This document shows, in pieces, positions 11,852 through 23,600 of a stretch of 64,000 nucleotides of DNA (within the stretch, counting starts at the first letter, position 1; the number at the start of each line of letters is the position of its first letter). This stretch comes from Azorinus chamasolen (taxonomy: Eukaryota; Mollusca; Bivalvia; Cardiida; Solecurtidae). The notes beneath the pieces are model-generated. The model searched no databases and was not told the origin of the DNA. It was given only the letters and a program-made list of their open reading frames with translations. Location of the stretch: contig OY755243.1 in the NCBI GenBank assembly GCA_963576725.1, positions 76,282,106 through 76,346,105 on the forward strand, in the 5' to 3' direction. The translations under genes were made by a program, and so were the position numbers.

Positions 11852-12097
11852 TTAGCTCTTTCCCTGTCCTACATTACAAATTTTAATACCTACTGAATAT
11901 TCATGGAGAAAATAGTACTAATGAAATATGTAAGGTGGAATATTGTAGCCATTTTAGAAAGTAAAGAAACAGATCTATCAAATTCCATTAGCAAACAGAG
12001 CAGACCCAGATCAGACTGCTCCTATAGGAGCTGTCTGATCTGGGTCTACTCTGTTTGCAGATGCATGAAAATATGTTTATATGAGGGAAAGGGTTAA
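11852..12097. mobile_element. PAL-B MITE
   Basis: Long form with a TTTCAATACCTACTGAATATTC-like flank, near-perfect palindrome and apex GCTCCTATAGGAGC at 12018-12031. Confidence 0.8.
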
Positions 12098-12109
12098 CTT
12101 AATGCTTAT

Positions 12110-12371
12110 ACGTGCACATGAGATTTTGGTATTGGTGGAATCTATTATAATTTGATAAGCAAACAGTAGAGTTGATCAAACAGCTCCTACAGGAGTCATT
12201 TGATCTGGGTCTACTGTGTTTGCAAAGGCATGAAAATGTGTTTGTATGAGAGAAAGGATAAACTGGCCATTGTAAACCTCCTGTAGGATTAGGGTCTGCT
12301 CTGTTTGCCATTATAAACATTCAGCTGTGGCATTGATTCTGACATGAATATTAAACAGGGAAAGGATTAAA
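12110..12371. mobile_element. Two partial PAL-B MITEs
   Basis: Palindrome at about 12155-12225 and a right-half copy at 12275-12371. Confidence 0.6.
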
Positions 12372-12593
12372 GGAGTTCTACTGTACATGCAATTCATGCA
12401 AATAAGGACATAAACAATTAATATTCTTTTTTAAAATCTTTATTATCAATGAGATTCTTTTTTTCTTCATTTATGCTACATATTAAACAGATTCATGCCA
12501 TTAGAAAAGTTCTGCAAGGGCATTGTGAACTGTGTATATCAGACCAGCCAACCCGTTGAAAATGCAAACTTGGGTGTAAACTATTAATTCCTA

Positions 12594-12985
12594 TTAACCC
12601 TTTCCTCCATGAATATGCCTTTCTACAGTTCTAAAAATAACCTGTTGAAACCAGTGATAAATAGGAGCAAATGCTCTATTTATCACAATGGTTTCAAACT
12701 ACAAAATTCTAAAAATTTCCTTTTCTCTAGTTAATGCTCCTTTGGGTAGATTCATTCAAAGTCGTTGGGTCTAGAAATAGCCTATGGAGGAATGGGCTAA
12801 TTCATTTGCTGCTTATGTTGCATCTGCGATCACCAATGCAAACAGTTTGGATCCAGATGAGATGCCAAGTAACTAGGCATCTCAGTAGGATCCAAACTAT
12901 TTGTTACTGTGGTAATGATTTTAAAAGAAATAGGAGAAAATTAAACAAACAAAAATAGACAACATAATTATTTAGCAGATGACAA
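12594..12985. mobile_element. PAL-A (12594-12800) then B' MITE
   Basis: PAL-A with part of its left arm deleted; B' palindrome at 12836-12903. 12986-13228 is plain. Confidence 0.65.
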
Positions 12986-13228
12986 TATTTGGAAGACAGA
13001 TTTAATTAGAATTTCACATTTTTTATCCAACCTGACAAACTGTATATGTATACCTTGACTAGAAAGTATATGGAGGCTGGTCTAGGCTTGCAATGCCATT
13101 AAACACCTTTTCACATGGCTTAATTAAATACAAACTTTACATACATATACTGAAAAAGAAAATGCCTTCAATTCCTACATCACAAAATCTGCATAAGTGT
13201 TCAAAGAATGCGCCTTTAACAAATGAAA

Positions 13229-13426
13229 CAGAGGTCCAGATAAGATGCGTAAATTAAAATTCAAACATTTTCAAGAATAACTTCTTTATTTCTCCATCAA
13301 ACCATATATTGTGTCCACTCTATAGAATCGTCTCAATGAGACGATTGTAAAGAGTGGTCACAACACAGGGTGTGTGGAGAAATGATGATTTAAGTAATTT
13401 AGTATGTACATTTATCTGTTGCTCTG
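13229..13426. mobile_element. PAL-C MITE
   Basis: CAGAGGTCCAGATAAGATGC to ATCTGTTGCTCTG with its central hairpin. Confidence 0.8.
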
Positions 13427-13464
13427 AGTGAAAGATGAAAGATATCATATGTCTTCCAACACCG

Positions 13465-13581
13465 GTGATCAAATTCAAATGCAATCATAGGCAAGCATCA
13501 AGGGAAAGAACAGCACCTAAAGACTGCAAATACTACAGACCTGCAATATTCATTCTATTGCATTTGAATTTACCATTTGAT
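13465..13581. repeat. Short inverted repeat
   Basis: GATCAAATTCAAATGCAAT and its imperfect complement about 80 bp apart. Confidence 0.5.
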
Positions 13582-13631
13582 CAAGTTCTGGACTGTTAGT
13601 CCACTTACCCTAAATATTGGGATGCAAATAG

Positions 13632-13774
13632 TTAACCCCTCCCTTCATATCAAACGGGGTTTCACGCATTTGCCTAGTAGACCCAGATCAGATGGTTCCT
13701 ATAGGAGCCGTCTGATCTAGGTCTTCTCTGCTTGCAAATGTGTGAAAAGGCGTTTATATAAAGGAAAGGGTTAA
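13632..13774. mobile_element. PAL-B minimal form, almost wholly palindromic
   Basis: 143 bp; both halves, from TTAACCC through CACGCATTTGC to the apex, are mutually complementary with few mismatches. Confidence 0.85.
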
Positions 13775-13894
13775 ATCATTTTAAAGTTCTGATTCTACAC
13801 TGACTGACATGATAAATATTCCCTTGTTTGAAGTGCCGTTATAAAATTTGCCTAATTCATGTACATGTAGTCCCTTCATGTGCAGGAACCAAGA

Positions 13895-14090
13895 ATATCA
13901 AACCTTTGCAAACAATGTAGAGCCAGATCTAAGGGCTACTGAGGATGACCTTTGATCAGGGTCTGCACTGTTTGTCATGAAAATCATTTTCTTCAGTGAT
14001 AAATTTTGATACATTTTTTTGCTTAAATAATATTCATATAAGTAGGAGACGGTTTTAATTATTCAGGGTGAATATTCTTTGTAAACTTAA
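13895..14090. mobile_element. G-type MITE remnant
   Basis: Diverged palindrome at 13907-13977. 14091-14445 is plain AT-rich sequence. Confidence 0.55.
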
Positions 14091-14445
14091 CAGAGTGATG
14101 TTTGTATTCTGTATGCTACTTCAAAAAGCTAATATTCAAACTTAAAACATTGGAATCTTAATTCTTGCAAATTAACCACACCATGAATTAAAACAACAAC
14201 AAAAAAACTTACAGATATTGAAAAATACTAGAAATCTTGCCTCGCCTGCGAAATTCAAGAAGTAATGAAAACATCAGAAAAATGCCGTCAGCATTACAAG
14301 ATCATAACAGTTTGAACTTAATTTCTCTACAATGCTTCATACATTTTTATTCCACTTGTACATGTATATGTTTTGTATAGTGTGTTGAATACTTGTGAGT
14401 AATACCTTTTATAGCTAGAACACCGTGACCTGGTGTTGGATAGCG

Positions 14446-14634
14446 ATTAATTGCATATCCCTAATCAAGACATTTTCAAGATTGTCTTCCTTATTTCTCC
14501 ACCAAACCCTATGTTGTGACCACTCTTTAGAATCGTCTTGTAGAGACGATTCTAAAGAGTGGTCACAACAAAGGGTTTGGAGGAGAAATGACGAATTTAG
14601 TATTCGAATATGCACCTTTATCTGATTACTCAGC
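14446..14634. mobile_element. PAL-C MITE
   Basis: Near-perfect hairpin at 14495-14588. 14635-15043 holds nothing recognisable. Confidence 0.8.
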
Positions 14635-15043
14635 ATAACATGGCTTAGTTACAGTTCAACTAAGAGACATACAACTAGAAAAACATGAGAGACCCATACA
14701 CATCCTCCCATATCTCTGAGGTCGGAGTATAAGTAGAATAAATGCAAACAGACAAACATCATGTCCCATGAAATCGACATAAAGTTCCACAACACAAACA
14801 CCTTAAAAAAAAGCATTTGCAAACATATGCTATAATCATGATTGGACAAAATAATATGTTACCTGTCTAATGGACATATTTAAACTAAAAAAAAATGCAT
14901 GACCATTCTCTAAATGACACACATCAACATCTCACCCTGTGACCCTAGTTTCAACAGAAAAAGTATTATTGATTAACTAATATAATCTTCACAAGCTTCT
15001 TAAATATTTATAGAGCAGAAGTCTCAGTAATTCGACAACTTTC

Positions 15044-15284
15044 TTAACCCTTTACTCCATAAATATGCCTTTGCAAACAGAGTAGACCCAGATCAGACGG
15101 TTCCTATCATAGGAGCCGTCTGATCAGGGTCTGCTCTGTTTGCTTATGGAATTATATCAGGTCTGATTCTACAGTTTCTGCATTGGCAAAATGTTCATGT
15201 GTTAATATGCCATTTTGAAAATAGAATTAATATTTATGATGTCCATCATTTCTTATATTAATTAATCATGGAGAAAAGGGTTAT
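15044..15284. mobile_element. PAL-B MITE
   Basis: Full form, reverse orientation judged from arm mismatches; palindrome 15074-15144. Confidence 0.85.
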
Positions 15285-15563
15285 CTGTAACTACCAGAAG
15301 ATATGTTACTTTTTTGTATAATTGTAAAACTGTCACCTTCAATTCTAAAAGGAATTTTTTCTTCCATTTTCTATTCAAATATATGATCTGAGAGTCAAAC
15401 ATTTTGGAGCCTGATAACTGTCTGGGTCCAATCTGTTTGAAATTTTTATCACAAATTCATCCACATAGTACAGTTATATTACTAACCTTGTAGTTTACTC
15501 TAATATGTACATAGTTTATCCCTTCAAATGCTGGCTTTTCAAAATGGAATGGTCAATCATCCT

Positions 15564-15811
15564 TTAACCCCTTTTCCATGAATATTCATGATAGAAATTA
15601 TGATATCATGAATATTAATTACATTAATTTATAAAATGGCATTTAAAGACATGGAAGTTTTGCCAAAGCAGAAACTGTAGAATGAGATCTATAGTATTCC
15701 ATAAGCAAACAGAGCAGACCCTGATCAGACGGCTCCTATAGGAGCTGTCTGATCTGGGTCTACTTTGTTTGCAAAGGCATAGTAAAGCATATTTATGGAG
15801 TAAAGGGTTAA
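15564..15811. mobile_element. PAL-B MITE
   Basis: TTAA-bounded, palindrome 15705-15772 with apex GCTCCTATAGGAGC. Confidence 0.85.
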
Positions 15812-15984
15812 TGATACAGTCCATTCAAACAGTTAACTACCAGTATACAGTATAACCCCTCTAAACCGGAATTCTAGAAGGGAAGAATTTAGATACTTTT
15901 AGCCAGGTGGCTGCTTAATGCCGGGTGGAAGTCATGCAGAAAGCTCCTAGAGGAGCTTTCTGCATGACTTTCACCCTGCATTAA

Positions 15985-17103
15985 CAGACCTGTTTACCCA
16001 TACTTTTGCGCAAGTGTAATCATCTTCCAATTTAAGTGTAATCTTGGGGTAGGCAAGTGTAATACCGAGACAAAATCATGTTGACAGCCTTTTTACTGTG
16101 AAAATTGAAAAAAAAACCCACATGCATTTTTATACAATAACTCTGTCCACTTGTTCAATGCAGCAACTGAGCAGTACATGTACATATATGATGTTTTCAA
16201 CTTATTTTTGGTCACAGAACTCTTTGAATATTCATACATTTTGGCACATCTGAGAAATGTGATATTTGAAAACTTCATGAAAAATTAATGCTCCATAGGA
16301 GAAAATTTTCAATTTTTCATAATGCTTTTAGATCTAAATCTTTTCAAAAAGTGAAAAATATTACTTATATCTAAAGACTATTCATCGTAGGCAGAGGCCA
16401 GTATAAATACTCATGGAGGAAAGGGTTAAGAAAAATGCAGATTTTTACTAACCACCTGCTATCTTTAAATCAATTTTTGTCAGCTGAACTAAAAGAAAAA
16501 CTCAATTCAGCTATTAGTTCGCACATGATTGTTTCTGCTTTTGCCACGAGTTTGTCTTTTTATTGAAACTTTTTTTTTGCCAATGATTTTGCAAACATGT
16601 CTTTCATAGATGTCTGTTTTTCCTTCAGCTTTAAAAATTCGCCGTGTGACTTAGAGTTTATATGACGAATACAAGCACTTCACGCTAGTCTCCATTGACT
16701 GACGGTCCTAAGCAAATCCATGCTTCATGATAAGTAGCTTTATATCGTTGGTTCACAACTGATTTCTATTTCTTATTCGTCGGTTCGTTCAGAAAAGAGT
16801 CATCAGTTTCATGACATGTTTATTCGTTCTCGATTCCAGCGTCTGCTTGTCCCGCTCTGCCATTTTGTAAATACATCCACTGCACATGCGCACAATTGGT
16901 ATGGACTAAACAGCCGGCGCCGCGATGAAACAAGCGGGAAAAATGCGGCGCCTACTCCCCGAAATACGGTATAATACGATAAGGAAAAAATACGGCGCCG
17001 AAAATTTTAAATGCGCGTAATTTAATGTCCGGGACCATAATAGCGTAAATTGGAGGTGAAAAGCGTAATAATTACGCCCAAAACGTAATTGTAAACAGGT
17101 CTG
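15985..17103. mobile_element. Non-autonomous DNA transposon, 1119 bp
   Basis: Terminal inverted repeats CAGACCTGTTTAC / GTAAACAGGTCTG, flanked by CATTAA on both sides (15979-15984, 17104-17109). No transposase seen. The ends are hAT-like (inference). Confidence 0.8.
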
Positions 17104-17135
17104 CATTAAGCTGCCACCTGTCTCCAAGACAGATA

Positions 17136-17141
17136 TTTATT
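17136..17141 (-). terminator. Candidate DBT polyadenylation signal (AATAAA)
   Basis: AATAAA on the minus strand about 300 nt past the DBT stop codon. It lies inside a PAL-E element, so the 3' end may be supplied by a transposon. Other signals further on cannot be excluded. Confidence 0.35.
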
Positions 17142-17440
17142 CCAAATATAACACCTGGCGTAGAAAGGTTTTACTGTGTAAGAAACTTGAGTAGTACATA
17201 TTCATGCTCTTAGATAGTATCCTAACCATACATGACATCATATAATTTTTGTCTGCAAAACTGTCGTCTGCATCAGGTTTCTGCCATATCACATGATCAG
17301 TTTTGTCAAAAAACAATTTGGAACCTGATGAGAAACTCCGACATTTCACAAGGACAAAAACGTGTTCAAATTTTACCATAAATTCACCCGTAGCATGCAA
17401 ATGATCATTCAATAGCATCAAACATAGTATCTCTCGCCGT

Positions 17441-17608
17441 TCACTTTAAATCCAAAATCATGGAGGTTGGGTTTTCTAAATATGATTTCCACAAATTGGA
17501 GAACCTCGCCATGGTTGCACCCTCTATCACCCTGTGATCAGCTGACCAGCTCACCTGCATTATATGGGCTTTTATCACATTACCCTCTTTGTCAAATCGA
17601 GGAAGCAT
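17441..17608 (-). CDS. DBT: DBT exon 11, active site and stop
   Basis: Residues 439-493 and [13 protein letters not shown] opens it; [20 protein letters not shown] holds catalytic His463; it closes on [10 protein letters not shown]. The usual motif is HRxxDG; here position 467 is Glu (codon GAG). Acceptor TTTATTTCAG. Confidence 0.96.
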   Translation of the reverse strand: MLPRFDKEGNVIKAHIMQVSWSADHRVIEGATMARFSNLWKSYLENPTSMILDLK

Positions 17609-20600
17609 CTGAAATAAAGAAAGAACATATAATTTTTGTGCGTTGCTTTGTTTGTTTCTATTGGGATTTATGTCACTGTAACCTTTTCCTCCATAAATAC
17701 GCCTTTCTACACCTCCGTTAAAGTCATTTTATGAAACCATTGTGATAAATAGAGCATTTGCTAAATTATAGAGCAAATGCTCTATTTATCACAATGGTTT
17801 CAAAACTACCCAATTCTAAAATTTTCCTTTTCACTAGTAAATGCTCCTTTTAGGTAGATTTATTCAAAGAGGAAGAATCTAACAAGAGCTGCATGCAACA
17901 TCAACACTCGTCTGATTTGGTGCTTGTCCAGCTAAGTTAAAACCTTTTGAAAAAAATAAAGGACCATAACTCCAAAATTTTGAAATCAAGAGTTATGGTT
18001 CTTATGTAGGGTCCTTTTCCTCAATGAGATCTACCTACCTATGAAGTTTCATGTTGATACCGCTTATACTTTTCAAGTAATGAGATACATTAAAGTGAGA
18101 CTCAATGATCACAATGGTTCGACCTCTGGTCTGGGTCTTGCATTGTTTGCATATGTTTGCCTTCAGGAGTTCTCTGCTCTGGGTCTTACATTGTATGCAT
18201 ATGTTTGTATGCATATGTTTGCCTTCAGGAGTTCTCTGCTCTGGGTCTTACATTGTATGCATATGTTTGCCTTCAGGATTCCTCTGCTCTGGGTCTATAG
18301 TGTTTGCCTATGTCAATACTAAGAGACACAAGGCATTGAAAACTGAGCAAAATATTCATACTATGAAAAGTTACAAACCTGAATTTTACCAAGGGCTCCT
18401 ATAGCAACCTCTGGTGGTAAAATGATTGGTCTTGCATATGTTCCTCCAATCTAAAGAATAAAAACAATCAGAGTACATGTATATGTATGTTTATAAGGGC
18501 AATGATTAAGTAGATTTAACATGTATATAAATTAGAATACTTCTTCAATACAATTTAAAACTGTTTACAGATTATGTTCTTTAACCCTTTCCTCCATAGG
18601 CTATTTTTAGACCCAACACCTTTAAATAAATCTACCGAAAAGGAGCATTTACTAGAGAAAAGAAACATTTTAGAATTGTGTAGTTTTTAAACCATTGTGG
18701 TAAATAGAGCATTTGCTCCACAGGAGCAAATGCTCTATTCATCACTATGGTTTCAGGAAGTGACTTTTACAGAGGCGTCAAAAGGCGTCGATATGAAGAA
18801 ATGGGTTAATGTCAATAAATCTGGTTAATGTCAAAATAAATCTATCAAATTATTAGTCATTCTAAGATTTTACATTGTACAGTCGTTTCCTTGAATCTGT
18901 ACTTTGTGAAATATCTCCAGAGACGTGTACCTCCTTAGTAGACACTACTCACCGAGTCTATGTTTGAAAGAATGGTACATGTACTTCTTACCTAACATGA
19001 TTAATAAAATACTCCACTAACTGATTGCCTATGTTTGATTAAAGACACTGCTTACTGTGCACTTATGTTTGATAAAAGACACTACTTACTGAGTGCCTAT
19101 ATTTGATAAAAGACACTACATGTACTTACTGAGTGTCTATATTTGAAAAAGATAAAACACTATTTATTTACTGAGTACCGATATTTGATATAAGAAAATA
19201 TTTACTGAGCCTATATTTGATAAAAGACACTACTTACCGGACACCAGTGTTTGATAAAAAACAATACTTTCTGAGCACCTGTGTTTGATTATAGACTCCA
19301 CTTACTGAGGGCCGTACATTTAAATGTGTATTGGGGGGCAGGAAGGCACTTTTAAAAACAGCTATGCATGGATGGGTTTCGCTGCAAAAATGGTACTAAT
19401 TGGTTTGTGCATTAGTAAAAAACTTCTATGGGTGGGTGGCCGAATTTGAAAGTGCCTTCCTACGCCCCCATACACATTTAAATGGAACAGCCCTGAGGAC
19501 CTGTGTTTGATAAAACAACACTACTCACTGAGTACCTATATTTGATAAAAGACACTACTTACTGAGCCTATGTTTGATAACGAGAATGATCCTCCACTTA
19601 GGTCATCAGTGCCAAGTTTCCCGGCTTCTCCCAATGCCTGTAGTCTGTTTAACTCCGAGGCTATCTCAAATATGCTCAAACTCTGGACATTCTTCACATT
19701 AGGAACCAACAGCCCATCTTTAGTGTCCATTGCTAAACCAATGTTGTGAGCCGCCTATGAAACACAAATTATTATATCTTTAAATGTTCTTTTAGCTTGC
19801 AAATTTATTACAATACATAATCTGCATTCAAACATTACGCTAAAAATAAATTCCAGATCTATTTAAAACAAGAGATGTTTGTAAAACATGTAAACCCCAA
19901 GACCCCCTGACCTTTGACCTAGTGACCTAAAAAACAATAGGGGTCATCTAGTGGCCATCTGAGAATCCAAGCACCTGAAAATGTCAATATTGTTGACCTT
20001 TTGTTAACCCATTCCCAGTTCTAAATTTATTCCAAATTTCAATAAATACTGAATAATTTATAATGAAATATTGAAGGTGAGACGTCGTAGCCATATCAGA
20101 AACTAAAGAAACAGATATCAAATTCCATTAGCAAACAGAGCAGACCCTGATCAGATGGCTCAAACAGAAGCCATCTGATCATGGTCTACTCTGTTTGCAA
20201 ATGTATAAAAGGGCATATATATGAAGGAAAGGGTTAAAACTGCAAAACAAATACAATCTGTATCTATTCTTTATGCAAAATCTTTGCTTACCTTGTATGT
20301 GATATTCTCACAGTTTTCATCCACCGATGCATTCAGAGTTGGGAATTTATTCAAAGCTAACGATGCTGCCTATAAAACAAGAGAAAAGCAGTCCGTCACC
20401 CTTTGAATGCATAAAACACAAGCAAACAGTGTTGACCCAGATCAGGTGGCTCCTGAATTTAACCAATTCCCCCATATTAACCCCTCTGTAAGAGTCACTT
20501 TTTGAAACCACTGTGATAAATAGGAGCAAATGCTGTTTCTCAAAATGGTTTCAGAACTACACAAGTCGAAAAAAATTCTTTTCTCTAGTAAATACTCCTT

Positions 20601-23600
20601 TTTGATATATTTATTCAAAGAGGTTGGATCTAAAAATAGTCTATGAGGTAATGGGTTAATTCAGATCTGCACTGTTTGTCATACAATATCCTCAATAATT
20701 GTTTTGCCTACCCACTAAACAGTGATGAATCATTAAAAAAAAAAAAAAACAACAACAAAAAAAGAAAAAACAAGAGGGCCAGAATGGCCCTGAAGCGCTC
20801 ACCAGACAACCAGAGGAGAAGATTTTCAAAGTTTTCACTATATGTTTCTATAGAAAACTAGCCGGCCCTGGGGCGAGCCAATTTTGACCCCAGGGGAATA
20901 ATTTAGAAAATTTTGTAGGGGACCTGAACATGATGCTATGAGCCAAATATGAAAGCTGAGATTAACCTTCCAGTTTCAGAGACGAAGATTTTCAAAGTTT
21001 TCTCAATATGTTTCTATTAAAAACTGCCCACCACTGTGGCAGAGCCAATTTTGACCCCAGGGTCATAATTTATATAACTTTTGTAGAGGACCTGAACATG
21101 ATACTATGTGCCAAATATGAAAGCTGAGAGCCTTCCAGTTTCAGAGAAGAAGATTTTCAAAGATTTCACTATATGTTTCTTTTGAAAACTGCCCACCCCG
21201 AAGTGGGGCCAATTTTGACCCCGGGGCCATAAATAATATAACTTATGTAGAGGACCTGAACATGATGCTATGTGCCAAATATTAAAGCTGAGAACCTTTC
21301 AGTTTCAGAGAAGAAGATTTTCAAAGATTTCACTATTTGTTTCTATTGAAAACTGCCCACCCCTGGAGCGGGGCCAATTTTGACCCCGGGGCCATAATTT
21401 ATATAACTTTTGTAGAGGACCTGAACATGATGCTATGTGTAAAATATGAAAGCTGAGAACCTTCCAGTTTCAGAGGAGAAGATTTTCAAAGTTTGCACTA
21501 TATGATTCTATTGAAAACTGCCCACCCCTGGGGCGGGGCCAATTTTGACCCCAAGGCCATAATTTATATAACTTTTGTAGAGGACCTGAACATGATGCTA
21601 TGTGCCAATTATGAAAGCTGAGAACCTTCTGGTTTCAGAGGAGAAGATTTTCAAAGTTTTACTATATGTTTCTATTGAAAACAAAGCACCCCTGGGGCGG
21701 GGTCAATTTTTACCCCAGAGGCATAATTTATATAACTTTTGTAGAGGACCTGAATATGATGCTATGTGCCAAAGATGAAAGCTGAGATCCCTGTAGATTC
21801 AGAGGAGAAGCTTTTTAAAGGTTCAAATTGTTGACGACGGACGACGGACGACGAACGACAAACGACGAACGACGGACGACGGACAACGGGCGATCACAAA
21901 AGCTCACCCTGAGCACTTTGTGCTCTGGTGAGCTAAAAAAGTGATGAATCATTTCATTTTGAATATTCAGCATTCAGAGTCAACTACTATCCGGTCAGAT
22001 TTCGCGCCTTTATCTTCGATCCAGAAATAATTTTTAATTTCACAAAAAATGCCGTAATGTCGATACATTGAAGACGTGGATGCAATAGAATAGGAAGAGA
22101 AAGCGTCCCTTATCAGTCAAGCGCGGGATCGGCGCGCTGCGGAGTGCAGTCATGCCCGAGACGATACAGTTTGCACCCAGACGTTGAAGTGGGTGGGGTA
22201 CAGTATAGTTGTATAGTTCGATTCCGATACAGGTTGGGGCGGCAGGGAACCGCCGGAGATTTATAGTAAGCCTCAGATGAGGCTGCTTCTGGTAAGGTTT
22301 TCTAGGATTTACAAACGATCGAGGGAGTTCTCACTATAAGAATATAGAATTCTAGATCCTCCCTGTTGCGGCTCTAAGATGCGCTGATGATAGGATGATT
22401 TTGCATGCATCAGATGATAAATTTGTGGATCCATGAAAATTTGGTCCGGGGATTATATTCATTTCGCCATGCTTTTAAAAAGGGACGTTGAGCAAGTGCC
22501 TGCCTCGTCATTTCAGTTTAGTATCGTCAATGAGCTGTAGGACCGCATCCTAATTCTCTACTGGGACATGGTTTTAACCGAAAGTAGATTGACGTCACCA
22601 TTTAGAGTACACAATTGTGAACTACATTCAGTGGCGATGTGGTGTAAAGGTAACATGTTGGATTTAGGATGCATGAGTTGTTTGGCTTGGATTTTTTGTA
22701 GACACGAAAATATTTAAAAAAAAAAAAAAAAGACAGCTGAAGCATAGTAGAACAGAAGTGGTAAAATTATCTGTGAGTGGACTGATACCTATAAAATATT
22801 ATATTTTCAATTGTTTTTAAAAGAAAAACCTGAATTTGCTACAGAATTAGATCTAGTACGGTAGATTGGCACTGATACAGTAGGTAGTCTCAGTCGATAG
22901 TTTTATTGGATTGGCGAACATACCTTTTGATGAATATTTCAGAACGAGAGTCGATGCAACCAAATAAAAAAATAAAATAAAAAAAATATATATAAAATAA
23001 AAAAATATATAAAATAAAAAAATACTCGTATCTTTGACTGAGAATGACTGTTCTAGCTTCTTCTTAGCAATTGTTGTCGCTCAAGCTCATGCTAGATATA
23101 TTTATAAGCAGAATTCATAAACATGCTCTACCAGGTCCGTCTGTTATTGTTATATTTATAACTCATGGCCGGGTTACAGTTTCTATCGTTGTAGGTTGGA
23201 CCATGTTTGCATGGCCAGCAAGGGCCCCTACAATCTGCAAATTGCCAGAGAACAGGTATTCTGTCAGTTGAACAGGACGTGAACCAGAATATGTCTCAGA
23301 GATTTTGTATATGTTGCACATTAATTTTCTAGGATGTTTACACTAGCCGAATCCCCAGTGAAGTTTTGATGCTTGGTTTCATATTGAAATATATATCCTG
23401 ACTCAGATATAGTGACAGAATTATACGAGGGCTTTCAGTTTGGTTTTCCGCTAAATTATTAGGGTCATAAAAAGAAATCCTAGAAAATTCCAAACTATTG
23501 TTACTCTGATTCGGGATATCTTGAAGCATAAACATAGTATCACTTTATGGGAGTTGCAGTCATTGCTAGGCTCTATGAATCTCGCGTGTCTGTCTGTTGT

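Larger units (their letters stand above)
15848..17176. mobile_element. PAL-E MITE split by a 1.1-kb transposon
   Basis: Left half 15848-15984 with a full hairpin, right half from 17104 (CATTAAGCTGCCACCTG) to GGTTTTACTG. Confidence 0.8.

Noticed and set aside
14415..14636. Short open frames on both strands containing [14 protein letters not shown] (also at 6832, 50666, 62665)
   Set aside because: All are translations of the PAL-C palindrome.
18390..18450. DBT exon 10 ending at CTTG/GTAAAA
   Set aside because: It breaks frame with exon 11; the longer form aligns residue for residue with known DBT proteins.
19312..19493. Part of the minisatellite
   Set aside because: Its sequence does not match the unit and it has its own long inverted ends, so it is annotated as an insertion.
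18935..19580. CRISPR-like array
   Set aside because: Eukaryotic intron; units are contiguous with no spacers and derive from the adjacent exon junction.
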